From: Armatimonadota bacterium | Lineage (GTDB): Bacteria > Vulcanimicrobiota > JACPDS01 | Reading direction: 5' to 3' | Assembly: GCA_016183885.1 (NCBI GenBank) | Contig: JACPDS010000021.1 | Span: 6,487 to 17,681 of the forward strand | DNA: 11,195 nucleotides | Shown here: one piece after another, positions 1 to 7,285 of the stretch | Position numbering within the stretch: the stretch's first letter is position 1 | Layout: every line of letters starts with the position of its first letter | Made by a program: the position numbers and the translations under genes | Notes under the pieces: model-generated | The model's input: the letters and a program-made list of their open reading frames with translations, nothing else | Database searches by the model: none | Told to the model about the DNA's origin: nothing

Positions 1-2342
1 AAATGGTAGTAGAAAAAGAAATGCTTAAAAAGGGCTTAAACAAAAAAGAACTCGGAAAAGAAAATTTTATAAAAGAAATTTGGAACTGGAAAGAAAAATA
101 CGGCGGAACTATTGTTCATCAACTTAAGCGTCTGGGGGTTTCCTGCGATTGGGGAAGAGAGCGTTTTACTTTAGATGAAGTTTGTTCAAAAGCGGTAAGA
201 GAAGCTTTTGTAAGATTATTTGAAAAAGGATATATTTATAAGGGAAAACAAATTATTAACTGGTGCCCAAGATGCCAGACAGCTTTATCGGATTTAGAGG
301 TAAAACATCAAGAGATTTTAGGAAAATTATATTATCTAAGATATTATTTTGAAGATAAAAATAATTTTATTACCGTTGCCACAACGCGCCCGGAAACTAT
401 TTTAGCCGATAGCGCCGTAGCCGTTAATCCCAAAGACGAACGTTTTAAAAAGTTTATCGGCAAAAAAGTTTTTATTCCGATTATTAATCGTTTAATCCCC
501 GTAATTAAAGATGAAAGAGCAAATTTAGAGTTTGGGACGGGAGCCTTAAAAGTTACCCCGGCTCATGATCAGCTGGATTATTTAATCGGGAAAGAGCATA
601 ATCTTTTAGAAATCACAGTAATAGATGAAGCCGGCAAGATGAATAAAAATGCCGGCCAATATCAAGGATTGGATCGATTTCAATGCAGGGAAAATTTTAT
701 AAAAGATTTAGAGAAAATAGGAGCGCTGGAGAAAATCGAAGATTATCGACATTCTCCGGGATATTGCGATCGCTGCGCCGCCATAATTGAGCCTTATCTT
801 TCTTCCCAATGGTTTATGAGCATGAATGAATTAGTTAAGCCGGCCATTTCCGCGGTTAAAGAGGGAAAAATTAAATTTATTCCCGAGCGCTTTAGCAAGG
901 TTTATCTTTATTGGATGGAGAATATCAGAGATTGGTGTATTTCCCGCCAGCTTTGGTGGGGACATCCCATTCCGGTCTGGGAATGCATATCTTGCGGAAA
1001 ATTTTTAGCTTATCGCGAAGATCCAAAAACATGTAAATCCTGCGGAAGCGCAAATATTTCCCCCGATCCAGATGTTTTAGATACATGGTTTAGTTCCGGG
1101 CTTTGGCCTTTTTCCACTTTAGGCTGGCCGGAAAATACTCCCGAATTAAAGTATTATTATCCCTCTTCCAGCCTGCTTACCGCTAGAGAGATTATTTTTT
1201 TAAGGGTAGCCAGAATGATTATTTTTGGTTTAGAGTTTATGCGGGACATACCATTTAAAGAAGTTTATATTCACTCGACCATTTTAAATCAAGAGGGAAG
1301 AAGAATGAGCAAATCTTTAGGCACAGGCATAGATCCCCTGGAATTGTTTGATAAATATGGAGTAGATGCCACAAGATTCGGCTTAACTTTAGAAACCGAA
1401 CAAGGACAGGATATTTGGTTTTCCGAAGAGCGTTTAAATTTAGCCCGTAATTTTGCCAATAAAATTTGGAATGCCGCTCGTTTTATTTTACAAAATACTA
1501 AAGATTATAAAGATAATCACCCCTTAGAAAGTTATTCTTTAAATTTTATTGATAAATGGATTTTAAGCGCCTTGCAGAGAGTTATTAAAGAAGTTTCCAG
1601 CCATTTAGAAGTTTATGAATTTGCCGTATCGGCAAGAATTTTATATGATTTTTTTTGGGATGATTTCTGCGACTGGTATTTAGAAATAGCTAAATTATTT
1701 TTAATAAAAGAAAAAGAAAAAACCCAAAAAATTTTAATTTTTGTTTTAGAGAATTTTTTAAAATTACTTCACCCTTTTATGCCCCATTTAAGCGAAAAAA
1801 TCTGGCAAATTAAAGAAGAAAAAAATTTTTTAATAAATTCTCCCTGGCCGGAAATTAATTTAAATTTAATTTTTAATGAAGAAGAAAGTCAATTTAAACT
1901 CCTGCGGAAATTTATCAGGGGAATTAGAAATTTAAGGTCGGAAATCAAAATTAATCCCGCCAATAAAATAAGAATAGAAATTCTGGGGGAAGAAAATTTA
2001 ATCAAAGAAATTTTTCAATTTAAAGAATTAATTTTTTCTTTAGCGGGAGTTTTTGAGATTAAGGAAATAAGTCAAAGACCTAAAATAGCTTTAAGTTTTG
2101 TTTTAGAAGCTTTGGAAGTTTTCCTGCCGCTGGAAAAAGATTTATTAAATCAGGAAATCGTCCGCAAAGAAAAAGAACTTGAGGATCTAGAAAAAAATAT
2201 AGAGAGGATAAATCAAAAGTTAAGAAATCAAGATTTCTTAACTAAAGCTCCCCAGGAAATTTTAGAAAAAGAAAAAAATAAACTTAAAAATTATAATCTC
2301 TTAAAAAATAAAATTAAAGAGCGCTTAAAAGATTTAGAATGA
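1..2342 (+). CDS. valS: Valyl-tRNA synthetase, 5'-truncated by the window edge
   Basis: Class I synthetase that charges tRNA-Val with valine in the cytoplasm. About 779 residues are visible. The HIGH motif and the true start lie before the window, and the ATG at position 3 is an internal Met in the usual 'VVEKE' stretch. Counting from that Met: the NWCPRCQTALSD segment (86-97); editing-domain motifs TTRPET (127-132) and GTGALKVTPAHD (178-189), which hydrolyse mischarged Thr-tRNA; paired cysteines C255/C258 and C329/C332/C344/C347, probably zinc knuckles; DPDVLDTWFSSGLWP (355-369); and the catalytic RMSKS loop (434-438). Next come the anticodon-binding helices. The C-terminal coiled coil (about 705-779) contains the family-typical 'FLTKAP' segment. 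Residue 401 is Arg (AGG, 1203-1205), where ValRS commonly has Trp in the 'FWVARM' segment. The TGA stop overlaps the next ATG. Identity is very secure. Confidence 0.97.
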   Translation, partial: MVVEKEMLKKGLNKKELGKENFIKEIWNWKEKYGGTIVHQLKRLGVSCDWGRERFTLDEVCSKAVREAFVRLFEKGYIYKGKQIINWCPRCQTALSDLEVKHQEILGKLYYLRYYFEDKNNFITVATTRPETILADSAVAVNPKDERFKKFIGKKVFIPIINRLIPVIKDERANLEFGTGALKVTPAHDQLDYLIGKEHNLLEITVIDEAGKMNKNAGQYQGLDRFQCRENFIKDLEKIGALEKIEDYRHSPGYCDRCAAIIEPYLSSQWFMSMNELVKPAISAVKEGKIKFIPERFSKVYLYWMENIRDWCISRQLWWGHPIPVWECISCGKFLAYREDPKTCKSCGSANISPDPDVLDTWFSSGLWPFSTLGWPENTPELKYYYPSSSLLTAREIIFLRVARMIIFGLEFMRDIPFKEVYIHSTILNQEGRRMSKSLGTGIDPLELFDKYGVDATRFGLTLETEQGQDIWFSEERLNLARNFANKIWNAARFILQNTKDYKDNHPLESYSLNFIDKWILSALQRVIKEVSSHLEVYEFAVSARILYDFFWDDFCDWYLEIAKLFLIKEKEKTQKILIFVLENFLKLLHPFMPHLSEKIWQIKEEKNFLINSPWPEINLNLIFNEEESQFKLLRKFIRGIRNLRSEIKINPANKIRIEILGEENLIKEIFQFKELIFSLAGVFEIKEISQRPKIALSFVLEALEVFLPLEKDLLNQEIVRKEKELEDLEKNIERINQKLRNQDFLTKAPQEILEKEKNKLKNYNLLKNKIKERLKDLE

Positions 2343-3169
2343 AAAAGTTTTCTTTGGGAATCGGGATGTTTCAGCAATGGTTTAAAGCCTATCCTTCTTT
2401 AGATTTTATCAACAAGCTTAGAAATTATGGAATAGAATTTGTGGAATTTTTGGTAAATCTAGAAGATTGGGAATTACGCTCCCGGCAAATTAATATGATT
2501 TTAAAAGAAGATTTCCGGATTACTCTGCATTTAGCTTTTGATGGAGATTATAACAGCGCTTTTTTTAAAGAAGACGAAACAAACAAGACATTTCAAATTT
2601 ATAAAGAACTTTTCAATAAAATCAATACCATAACTTTTAAAGAATCTCTTTTGATTAATTTACATGCCGCTATTTTATCTCATCCGGCAAAAAAGGAAGA
2701 GCTTTTTAAAATTAAAATTAATTTTTTAAGCTTGCTTTATAAGAAAAAAGAAAAAAATAATTGGAATTTTAATTTTGCGGCAGAGCTCTTGCCTTTTGAC
2801 TCTAAAAAAGAGAAAGTTGGGGAAACCACCGAAGATCTTTTAAGACTTTCCCAGGAAATAAAACAAGACAATTTTGGATTTTGCTGGGATTTGGGGCATT
2901 TTCATGCCAATTATTTAGCCGGTAGAAATGGCAAAATTACTAAAAGTTTTTTGGAAAAAGTAAAACATATTCATTTACATGATTTTAAAGAAAAAGATGA
3001 TCATTTTCCCTTAATTTTCAATCAAGTTCCTTATCGGAAGTATTTAAATTTAATCCCTAATCAAGCCACATTAGCATTGGAAATAAATTATAAAAACGCA
3101 TCCCAAGTCGGGGACCCGCTCTTTTTATTGTTTAAAAGCATAGAAAATTTAAAGGATAACCCGCATTAA
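2339..3169 (+). CDS. Sugar phosphate isomerase/epimerase-like TIM-barrel protein
   Basis: A 276-residue soluble protein of the xylose isomerase-like / AP endonuclease 2 barrel superfamily, which uses divalent metals to isomerise or epimerise sugars or to cleave abasic DNA. The family-typical strand ends are visible: H64 in LHLAF, H109 in NLHAA, E149 in AAELLP, D184 and H187 in CWDLGH, H212/H214/D215 in IHLHDF, and E248 in ALEIN. This set of acidic and histidine residues is the usual metal site, so the protein is probably an active enzyme. The length is normal for the isomerase branch. The ATG overlaps the valS stop as ATGA, so it is translationally coupled to valS. That coupling does not indicate a substrate. 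Endonuclease IV is less likely, because the longer conserved DNA-contact motifs are not evident. The substrate is unknown. Confidence 0.8.
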   Translation: MKKFSLGIGMFQQWFKAYPSLDFINKLRNYGIEFVEFLVNLEDWELRSRQINMILKEDFRITLHLAFDGDYNSAFFKEDETNKTFQIYKELFNKINTITFKESLLINLHAAILSHPAKKEELFKIKINFLSLLYKKKEKNNWNFNFAAELLPFDSKKEKVGETTEDLLRLSQEIKQDNFGFCWDLGHFHANYLAGRNGKITKSFLEKVKHIHLHDFKEKDDHFPLIFNQVPYRKYLNLIPNQATLALEINYKNASQVGDPLFLLFKSIENLKDNPH

Positions 3170-3186
3170 TTAGTGAAATATTCGAT

Positions 3187-3192
3187 TATAAT
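3187..3192 (+). promoter_or_regulatory. Possible -10 box for the membrane protein gene
   Basis: A perfect TATAAT lies at 3187-3192 in the 46-base gap after the barrel gene. A second TATAAT follows at 3197-3202. Neither has a convincing -35 box at 16-18 bases. In DNA this AT-rich such matches arise easily by chance. The first would give a transcript starting just before the ribosome binding site at 3206-3211. Confidence 0.3.
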
Positions 3193-3215
3193 AAATTATA
3201 ATGCTAGGAGGGAAA

Positions 3216-3806
3216 ATGAATACATTTTATGATTTTTTAAAATTTTTCCATGTTATAAATTTTGTCTTTATGGCGTTTCCTTTATTTAATTTAGTCGTGG
3301 TAAATGAAAGAGCCCTGCTTAGTTCAACCTTTAATTATTATGCCGACCGTTATTTTGAAAATATTATAAAACATGGGGCTTTAAGATGTTTTATACTGCA
3401 AATCAGCATATTAATAAGCGGGATATTGCTGCTGATTTTTGGTCCATTGGGAATCAAAGCCTTATTTAGCAATCATATTATCGCCCTTAAAACAATTTTA
3501 TTATTTACCCTGATGATTCTGCTTGGTTATGTGCATTTTAAGCTGCAATCAAAAATTGAAGCCTTATTAGAAACCGTTAAACCCGACAGTCAAATTCCGG
3601 AAAATTTCCAGGCTCAATTAAAACCTTATAGAGTAAAGCGCAAAAAATTAGCCACCTTTTGTTTATTTATTGTAATTACTGTCATTATTTTGGGTTTGCA
3701 GGTTTATCATACTTTTAATCCAATTTTAAATTTGATATTAATTTTATTGGCCGCATTATATTCTTTTAAAGCAAATAAAACTATTGTTCCGTTTGGATGG
3801 TTTTAA
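3216..3806 (+). CDS. Uncharacterised five-helix membrane protein
   Basis: A 196-residue integral membrane protein that I do not recognise. The start at 3216 is chosen because a strong AGGAGG (3206-3211) lies four bases upstream; an in-frame ATG at 3201 has no such site. Hydrophobic segments lie at about 7-29, 58-80, 88-108, 146-164 and 167-184. A basic loop (KPYRVKRKK, 136-144) precedes helix 4 and is probably cytoplasmic. Histidines lie in or near the membrane at 12, 53, 87, 107 and 165. This recalls haem- or copper-handling membrane families such as CopD-like or DUF2269-like proteins, but that is only a resemblance. Its TAA stop overlaps the ribosome binding site of the OsmC-family gene, so the two are probably co-transcribed. 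Confidence 0.8.
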   Translation: MNTFYDFLKFFHVINFVFMAFPLFNLVVVNERALLSSTFNYYADRYFENIIKHGALRCFILQISILISGILLLIFGPLGIKALFSNHIIALKTILLFTLMILLGYVHFKLQSKIEALLETVKPDSQIPENFQAQLKPYRVKRKKLATFCLFIVITVIILGLQVYHTFNPILNLILILLAALYSFKANKTIVPFGWF

Positions 3807-3821
3807 GGAGATAATATACTT

Positions 3822-4433
3822 ATGTCAAAAATAAATAATGTAGATATTGAGAAAATTAAAGCCTTTACCGCGCAGATAAAAGAAGATCCCGCAAAAGGCA
3901 GAAAAACCCAGGTGATTGAAGGGGAATAGATTCCAAAAGAAGATGGTCCTCAATTTGAATCTACAATAAATTTTGAGCATGGACAATCAAAGATTCAAGC
4001 TGCAAGTCCTTCATTTATGGGTGGAGCTGGAAACTTACCCGGACCCCTTCAATATTGTTTATTTGGACTTGCCAATTGTTATACGGCGCTTTTTGCTATA
4101 ATTGCCTCAAGCTATGGAATTGAATTAAAAAAATTAGCCATCCGAATAGAAGCAGATATAAATTTTTCCAAAGTATTTGATATTGTTGATCAACCCGTTA
4201 AAGAAGAAATCAGCATAACCAGGAAAGAAAAAGATCAATTTAAATTTAGTTTTTGGACTATTGATCAGCCCATTGCAGAAGAAGTGAGAATAATCTTAAA
4301 AGTGGCAAGCAATGCTCATCCCGAAAAAATAAAAGAGATTGATTTCTTAACGCATAGCAGGTGTCCCGCAATATATATGTTAAAAAATCCTATAAAATTT
4401 ACTTCCCAGATAGAGATTATTAAAGAAGAATAG
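3822..4433 (+). pseudogene. OsmC-family peroxide reductase, interrupted by an in-frame TAG
   Basis: OsmC/Ohr-type proteins reduce organic hydroperoxides using two cysteines. The frame starts at ATG 3822 behind AAGGAG (3805-3810) and runs 203 codons to TAG at 4431-4433. Codon 36 is TAG (3927-3929), so ordinary translation would yield 35 residues. Past the amber codon the frame stays clean and family-like: GGAGNLPGPLQYCLFG, then the likely catalytic C86 in 'LANCYT' and C181 in 'SRCPAIY'. The amber follows 'EGE', where I recall relatives having Trp; TGG to TAG is one substitution. An internal repeat of about 25 residues ('DQPxxEExxI', codons 119-168) is also present. Translation could restart at ATG 4017, but no ribosome binding site precedes it and about 65 N-terminal residues would be lost. 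Readthrough, suppression or a sequencing error remain possible, but the gene's own TAG terminator argues against TAG reassignment. Confidence 0.75.
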
Positions 4434-4474
4434 CAAATAGTCAAGCATGGCAGCAGGTTGTCGGAAAATACACC

Positions 4475-4508
4475 TTCAAGCTATTTTAATATTAAAAAAT
4501 GGTTTGAA
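4475..4508. terminator. Hairpin between convergent genes, possible bidirectional terminator
   Basis: Positions 4475-4487 pair with 4496-4508: 13 pairs, two of them G-T wobbles when read on the plus strand, around an 8-base A/T loop. It sits in the 94-base gap where the OsmC gene and the minus-strand TPR gene converge, which is where a shared terminator is expected. The stem is AT-rich and the flanking T tracts are short or distant (ATTTTTT begins about 20 bases downstream on the plus strand), so this is not a classic intrinsic terminator. Confidence 0.4.
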
Positions 4509-4527
4509 TTGATAGAGCGCGGGTTAG

Positions 4528-5187
4528 TTATTTTTTAATAAGTTCTTTTAGCTTATTTTTTGCCCAGTCAGGTTCAGGGTCAAGGGGAATTATTTTATTG
4601 AGATAGAAAATAGCTTTTACGGTATCTTTTGAATTTAAATAAGAATGGACAAGAATGCGCATAGAATTTAATCTCTCCATATTGTTTTTGGTTAAGGGAA
4701 GCGCCCGTTTAGCGTAATTAATAGCTTGATCGTATTTTTTAACATGAAAATATACAAAACTAAGGCTCATAAGCAGGTCTAAGTTGTCCGGATTATTTCT
4801 TAAACCTTCTTGAATAAAATTTATTCCTTCATTAACTTTGTTTAAATTAACCGCTAAATGATAACCTCCAAAATCGTAAGCCTGGTAAAAATGAGGATCC
4901 AGCGCGACCACTAATTTTATTAAAGGCATAATAGTTTTATTTTTTGTCCAAGAATGTCCCTCGGATTCCATCTCGTGAAAATATATGTCAACCTTTATCC
5001 ACAAATAAGCCGCCATAGTATAGCGCAATTCTCCAAGCGCATCTAAAAAGATGCCGGTGATAGTAGTAGAAGCATCTGAATTTTTAGGAATCATTTTAAA
5101 ATTTTCTTTAGAGATTTTTTGTTCTAAGAAAATAACAAATAAAATGAGCAAAAAGATAATAAAGAGATTCTTTATTCTTTCTTTCAT
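4528..5187 (-). CDS. Membrane-anchored TPR protein of an ABC transporter module
   Basis: A 219-residue protein with one N-terminal membrane helix (about 7-22), no clear cleavage site, and a soluble domain probably outside the cytoplasm. Residues 46-75 ('GIFLDALGELRYTMAAYLWIK' region to 'YFHEME') and 86-114 (MPLIKLVVALDPHFYQAYDFGGYHLAVN) form a conserved-looking block. I associate this block with TPR proteins lying next to ABC-2 transporter genes in several uncultured lineages. About three TPR units follow (101-134, 135-168, 171-204), a protein-protein docking scaffold. Its ATG overlaps the TGA of the 99-residue gene (ATGA), making it the last gene of the minus-strand run. A role in assembling or serving the neighbouring ABC system is inference from position. 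The molecular function is unknown. Confidence 0.75.
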   Translation of the reverse strand: MKERIKNLFIIFLLILFVIFLEQKISKENFKMIPKNSDASTTITGIFLDALGELRYTMAAYLWIKVDIYFHEMESEGHSWTKNKTIMPLIKLVVALDPHFYQAYDFGGYHLAVNLNKVNEGINFIQEGLRNNPDNLDLLMSLSFVYFHVKKYDQAINYAKRALPLTKNNMERLNSMRILVHSYLNSKDTVKAIFYLNKIIPLDPEPDWAKNKLKELIKK

Positions 5188-5483
5188 TTTCTTTTATTTT
5201 TTAAAGGATTATATTTATCTGTAAAAATTAAAAAAAACCAAAGAATTAAACTTAGAATAAAAATCCATTTTGCATGCGTAAAAATAGTCTTATGAGGTTG
5301 AGGCTGTCTCCATAATTCCCTGTTAAATTCTTGATTAAATAATTCCATTGTTTCAGAATGTTTATGTTCTTCTTTTTGGTATGAGGTTTGGGCAACAAGG
5401 CTTGTTTTGGCAAATGTGAAATTAATATTTAAGAAGAATATGCTCAAGAATAAAATTATTTTAATAACTTTTTCATTATTCAT
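5184..5483 (-). CDS. Small two-helix envelope protein, unknown function
   Basis: A 99-residue protein that I do not recognise. The N-terminus is basic then hydrophobic (about 7-24) and ends in 'NFTFAK', a plausible signal-peptidase site after A25. A charged, probably extracytoplasmic stretch follows (26-70), with EEHKHSE (38-44) and RELWRQPQPHK (55-65). A second membrane helix (71-88) and a basic tail (KYNPLKNKRK) that should face the cytoplasm complete it. It lies 7 bases after the permease stop and overlaps the TPR gene start by 4 bases, so it is embedded in the operon. No good ribosome binding site precedes it, suggesting coupling to the permease. It may be a small accessory subunit of the ABC system; this is inferred from position only. 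Confidence 0.65.
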   Translation of the reverse strand: MNNEKVIKIILFLSIFFLNINFTFAKTSLVAQTSYQKEEHKHSETMELFNQEFNRELWRQPQPHKTIFTHAKWIFILSLILWFFLIFTDKYNPLKNKRK

Positions 5484-5490
5484 AGTATTT

Positions 5491-6264
5491 TTAAAGATCT
5501 TTATTTCTCAAAGACATTTCAGCCAGAATTATAAACAGCCAAATATATGTTATTCCATAAAAAGCAGTCATTGGAAGATATTTTGGCTCAATAATATAAT
5601 CATGAACGACAGAATTTTTTATATTAAAATAATCAAAATGCGGAATTATATCTTTAATTATTTTTATAATAAAAACCCCAATTTGATTTTCTGGCTGAGC
5701 GGCTAAATATTGAATATAGACAGACGAAAACCCCCCGATAATATAAGCAAATAAAGTTAAAGATAATGTTAAAGGATAAGATATTCTGGTGGAAAATGCC
5801 AGAACCATAGCGCCGACTACGCCGCATTGAATAAAATAAAGGAAGATGCAATTAAAGACATTAAAATAATAAATATTGGTATTTAATTTTAAGATTAAAA
5901 AAAGCTCAACAGCCAATATGAGCATATTAAGAAAGATTAGATAATAGTTCCCCAAAAATTTTCCCCAGACATATTCTGAGCGGCGCAGAGGTTTTGCTAA
6001 AAGCGGATAGATAGTTTTCTGTTCAATTTCATTCGGGATAGAGTTTAAATAAATGGCAATGGTAAATATTAAGCCGAATAAATTAATTCCGGTTAAAGAA
6101 AAGTCCTTTATTAATCTTATTTGCGCCCCAAGCCCGAAAACATTTAAAAAATTTGATAAGGCTATAAGAACAAGACCGAAAAAGAAAATTAAATAAAGAA
6201 TTTTTTGCCTTAAACTTTTTTCCGCAGTTATGCTGGCCACTCTAAGTATATTAAGAAGATTCAT
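5491..6264 (-). CDS. ABC-2 type transporter permease
   Basis: A 257-residue membrane subunit of an ABC-2 exporter. Six hydrophobic segments lie at about 22-43, 57-77, 106-126, 133-157, 163-187 and 236-252. Between helices 2 and 3 is the characteristic cytoplasmic coupling segment NEIEQKTIYPLLAKPLRRSEYVWGK (78-102), typical of the family (E..T...LL.KP..R.E...GK) and contacting the ATPase. The start at 6264 has GAGGGAG a few bases upstream and overlaps the end of the ATPase gene by 14 bases, so the two are translationally coupled and surely partners. Substrate cannot be read from sequence. Members of this family export lipids, drugs, copper-related cargo or envelope components. Related permeases also lie next to proteins of the NosY or GldF type. 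Confidence 0.88.
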   Translation of the reverse strand: MNLLNILRVASITAEKSLRQKILYLIFFFGLVLIALSNFLNVFGLGAQIRLIKDFSLTGINLFGLIFTIAIYLNSIPNEIEQKTIYPLLAKPLRRSEYVWGKFLGNYYLIFLNMLILAVELFLILKLNTNIYYFNVFNCIFLYFIQCGVVGAMVLAFSTRISYPLTLSLTLFAYIIGGFSSVYIQYLAAQPENQIGVFIIKIIKDIIPHFDYFNIKNSVVHDYIIEPKYLPMTAFYGITYIWLFIILAEMSLRNKDL

Positions 6265-7192
6265 TTTTTTCTCCCTCTTTGATTAAATTAAAAAATGTAT
6301 CTTCCAGCGAAGATATTTCGGGAATAATGGAAATAATTTGAGCGTTTTCCAGTCTTAATTTATCAATAAAGTGATTTAGATCTTTTTGATGAACTGTAAT
6401 TTCGCAGAGCAAATTATCTTTTAAGGTTTCCGGAAGGTTTAGTTTGTTTAAAACTTCTAAAGATGGAGGAAGAGAAAAAGAAAATTTTAATTTTAAAAAC
6501 GGCTCTTTTTGTTTTAGAAATTCGCCAAGCGCTCCCTGAGTTAACATTTTTCCTTTATGGATAATTCCGATTTTATCACAGATATGTTCTACTTCGGTAA
6601 GTTTATGAGAGCTAAAAAATATTGTAATCCCCATCTCCTTTAATTTTAAAATAATATCTTTTATTTCTTTTTGTCCGATTGGATCAAGCCCCGAAGTTGG
6701 TTCATCTAAAATTAAAAGCGGAGGATTGCTTATAAGAGCCTGAGCAATTCCAAATCTCTGGAGCATTCCTTTTGAAAGATCTTTTATTTTAGAGTTAATT
6801 TTTTCGGTCATATCAACCATTTTTAAAATCTCTTTAATTCTGCCTTCGCGCTTTATTTTAGATATGCCAAAAAAAGATCCGTAAAAATGAAGCAGTTTAT
6901 CTACCTCCATAAAATCATAATAATAAGCAATTTCCGATAAATAGCCTATATTTTTTTTAGCCCGGATACTTCCAGCCAATTCTCCGAAAATATATGCCTT
7001 TCCGCCGGTTGGCTGAATTAAGCCTGTTAAAAGTTTTATGGCAGTAGTCTTTCCGGCTCCATTTGGCCCAATAAATCCAAAAATATCTCCTTTTAAAACT
7101 TCTAAATTAAGATTATCCAGCGCCAGGATATTTTTATTTTTCGTGTATTTATAATTTTTTTTAAGATTTTCCGTTAAGATCGCTATATTCAT
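6251..7192 (-). CDS. ABC transporter ATP-binding protein (CcmA/NatA-like)
   Basis: A 313-residue nucleotide-binding subunit that powers the adjacent ABC-2 permease from the cytoplasmic face. Walker A is GPNGAGKTT (42-50), the signature is LSKGMLQR (139-146), Walker B with D-loop is LLILDEPTSGLD (159-170), and the switch histidine is H196 in FFSSH. The Q-loop region reads IGYLSE (82-87), as in many single-domain exporters, where a canonical Gln is not obvious. The C-terminal 80 or so residues form the extra domain seen in ABC-2 ATPases, ending in 'SLEDTFFNLI', typical of that group. All catalytic motifs are intact. No clear Shine-Dalgarno precedes the ATG; an inverted repeat occupies that region. 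It follows selD after a 93-base gap, so it may belong to the same transcript or to a separate one. Confidence 0.93.
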   Translation of the reverse strand: MNIAILTENLKKNYKYTKNKNILALDNLNLEVLKGDIFGFIGPNGAGKTTAIKLLTGLIQPTGGKAYIFGELAGSIRAKKNIGYLSEIAYYYDFMEVDKLLHFYGSFFGISKIKREGRIKEILKMVDMTEKINSKIKDLSKGMLQRFGIAQALISNPPLLILDEPTSGLDPIGQKEIKDIILKLKEMGITIFFSSHKLTEVEHICDKIGIIHKGKMLTQGALGEFLKQKEPFLKLKFSFSLPPSLEVLNKLNLPETLKDNLLCEITVHQKDLNHFIDKLRLENAQIISIIPEISSLEDTFFNLIKEGEKNESS

Positions 7193-7237
7193 AGGATTTT
7201 ACTCTAAGTTTTAATTCTTTATTTTTTGAAAAATCCT
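7193..7237 (-). promoter_or_regulatory. Leader stem directly before the ABC ATPase start
   Basis: AGGATTTT at 7193-7200 and AAAATCCT at 7230-7237 are perfect 8-base inverted repeats 29 bases apart. Read on the minus strand, AGGAUUUU lies about 37 bases before the ATG and its partner AAAAUCCU abuts the ATG. Pairing would place a stem exactly where a ribosome would bind, and no ordinary binding site is present. A translational control role is speculative. Confidence 0.3.
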
Positions 7238-7247
7238 TTCAGAAATA

Positions 7248-7281
7248 AAGTTAAAAAAAGTAGAACTATTTTTTTTAACTT
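7248..7281 (-). terminator. Long A/T hairpin just after selD, terminator or attenuator
   Basis: The arms at 7248-7263 and 7266-7281 are complementary at 15 of 16 positions, with only two bases between them, so the real loop is slightly larger. The hairpin starts five bases after the selD stop codon. Read along the selD transcript the 3' arm contains seven consecutive U. The stem has almost no G-C pairs, which makes it unlike a standard intrinsic terminator, but the position and near-perfect symmetry support a transcript-end or partial-termination role between selD and the ABC genes. Confidence 0.45.
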
Positions 7282-7285
7282 CAGG

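Noticed and set aside
3927..3929. Pyrrolysine or TAG-recoded sense codon
   Set aside because: The same gene ends with TAG, and no pyrrolysine genes or suppressor tRNA are visible here. A nonsense mutation or sequencing error is simpler.
4433..4489. Short frame ending QAWQQVVGKYTFKLF after the OsmC gene
   Set aside because: It reads like a protein tail and its GC is slightly higher, but there is no start, no upstream continuation in frame and no recognisable family, so a gene remnant cannot be supported.
5407..5706. Plus-strand 99-codon open frame over the small protein and permease genes
   Set aside because: It is antisense to two well-supported minus-strand genes, has no ribosome binding site, and its composition is a low-complexity mirror of membrane-coding sequence.
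5654..5851. Minus-strand 65-codon frame within the permease gene
   Set aside because: An alternative frame of the permease, which explains the region far better.
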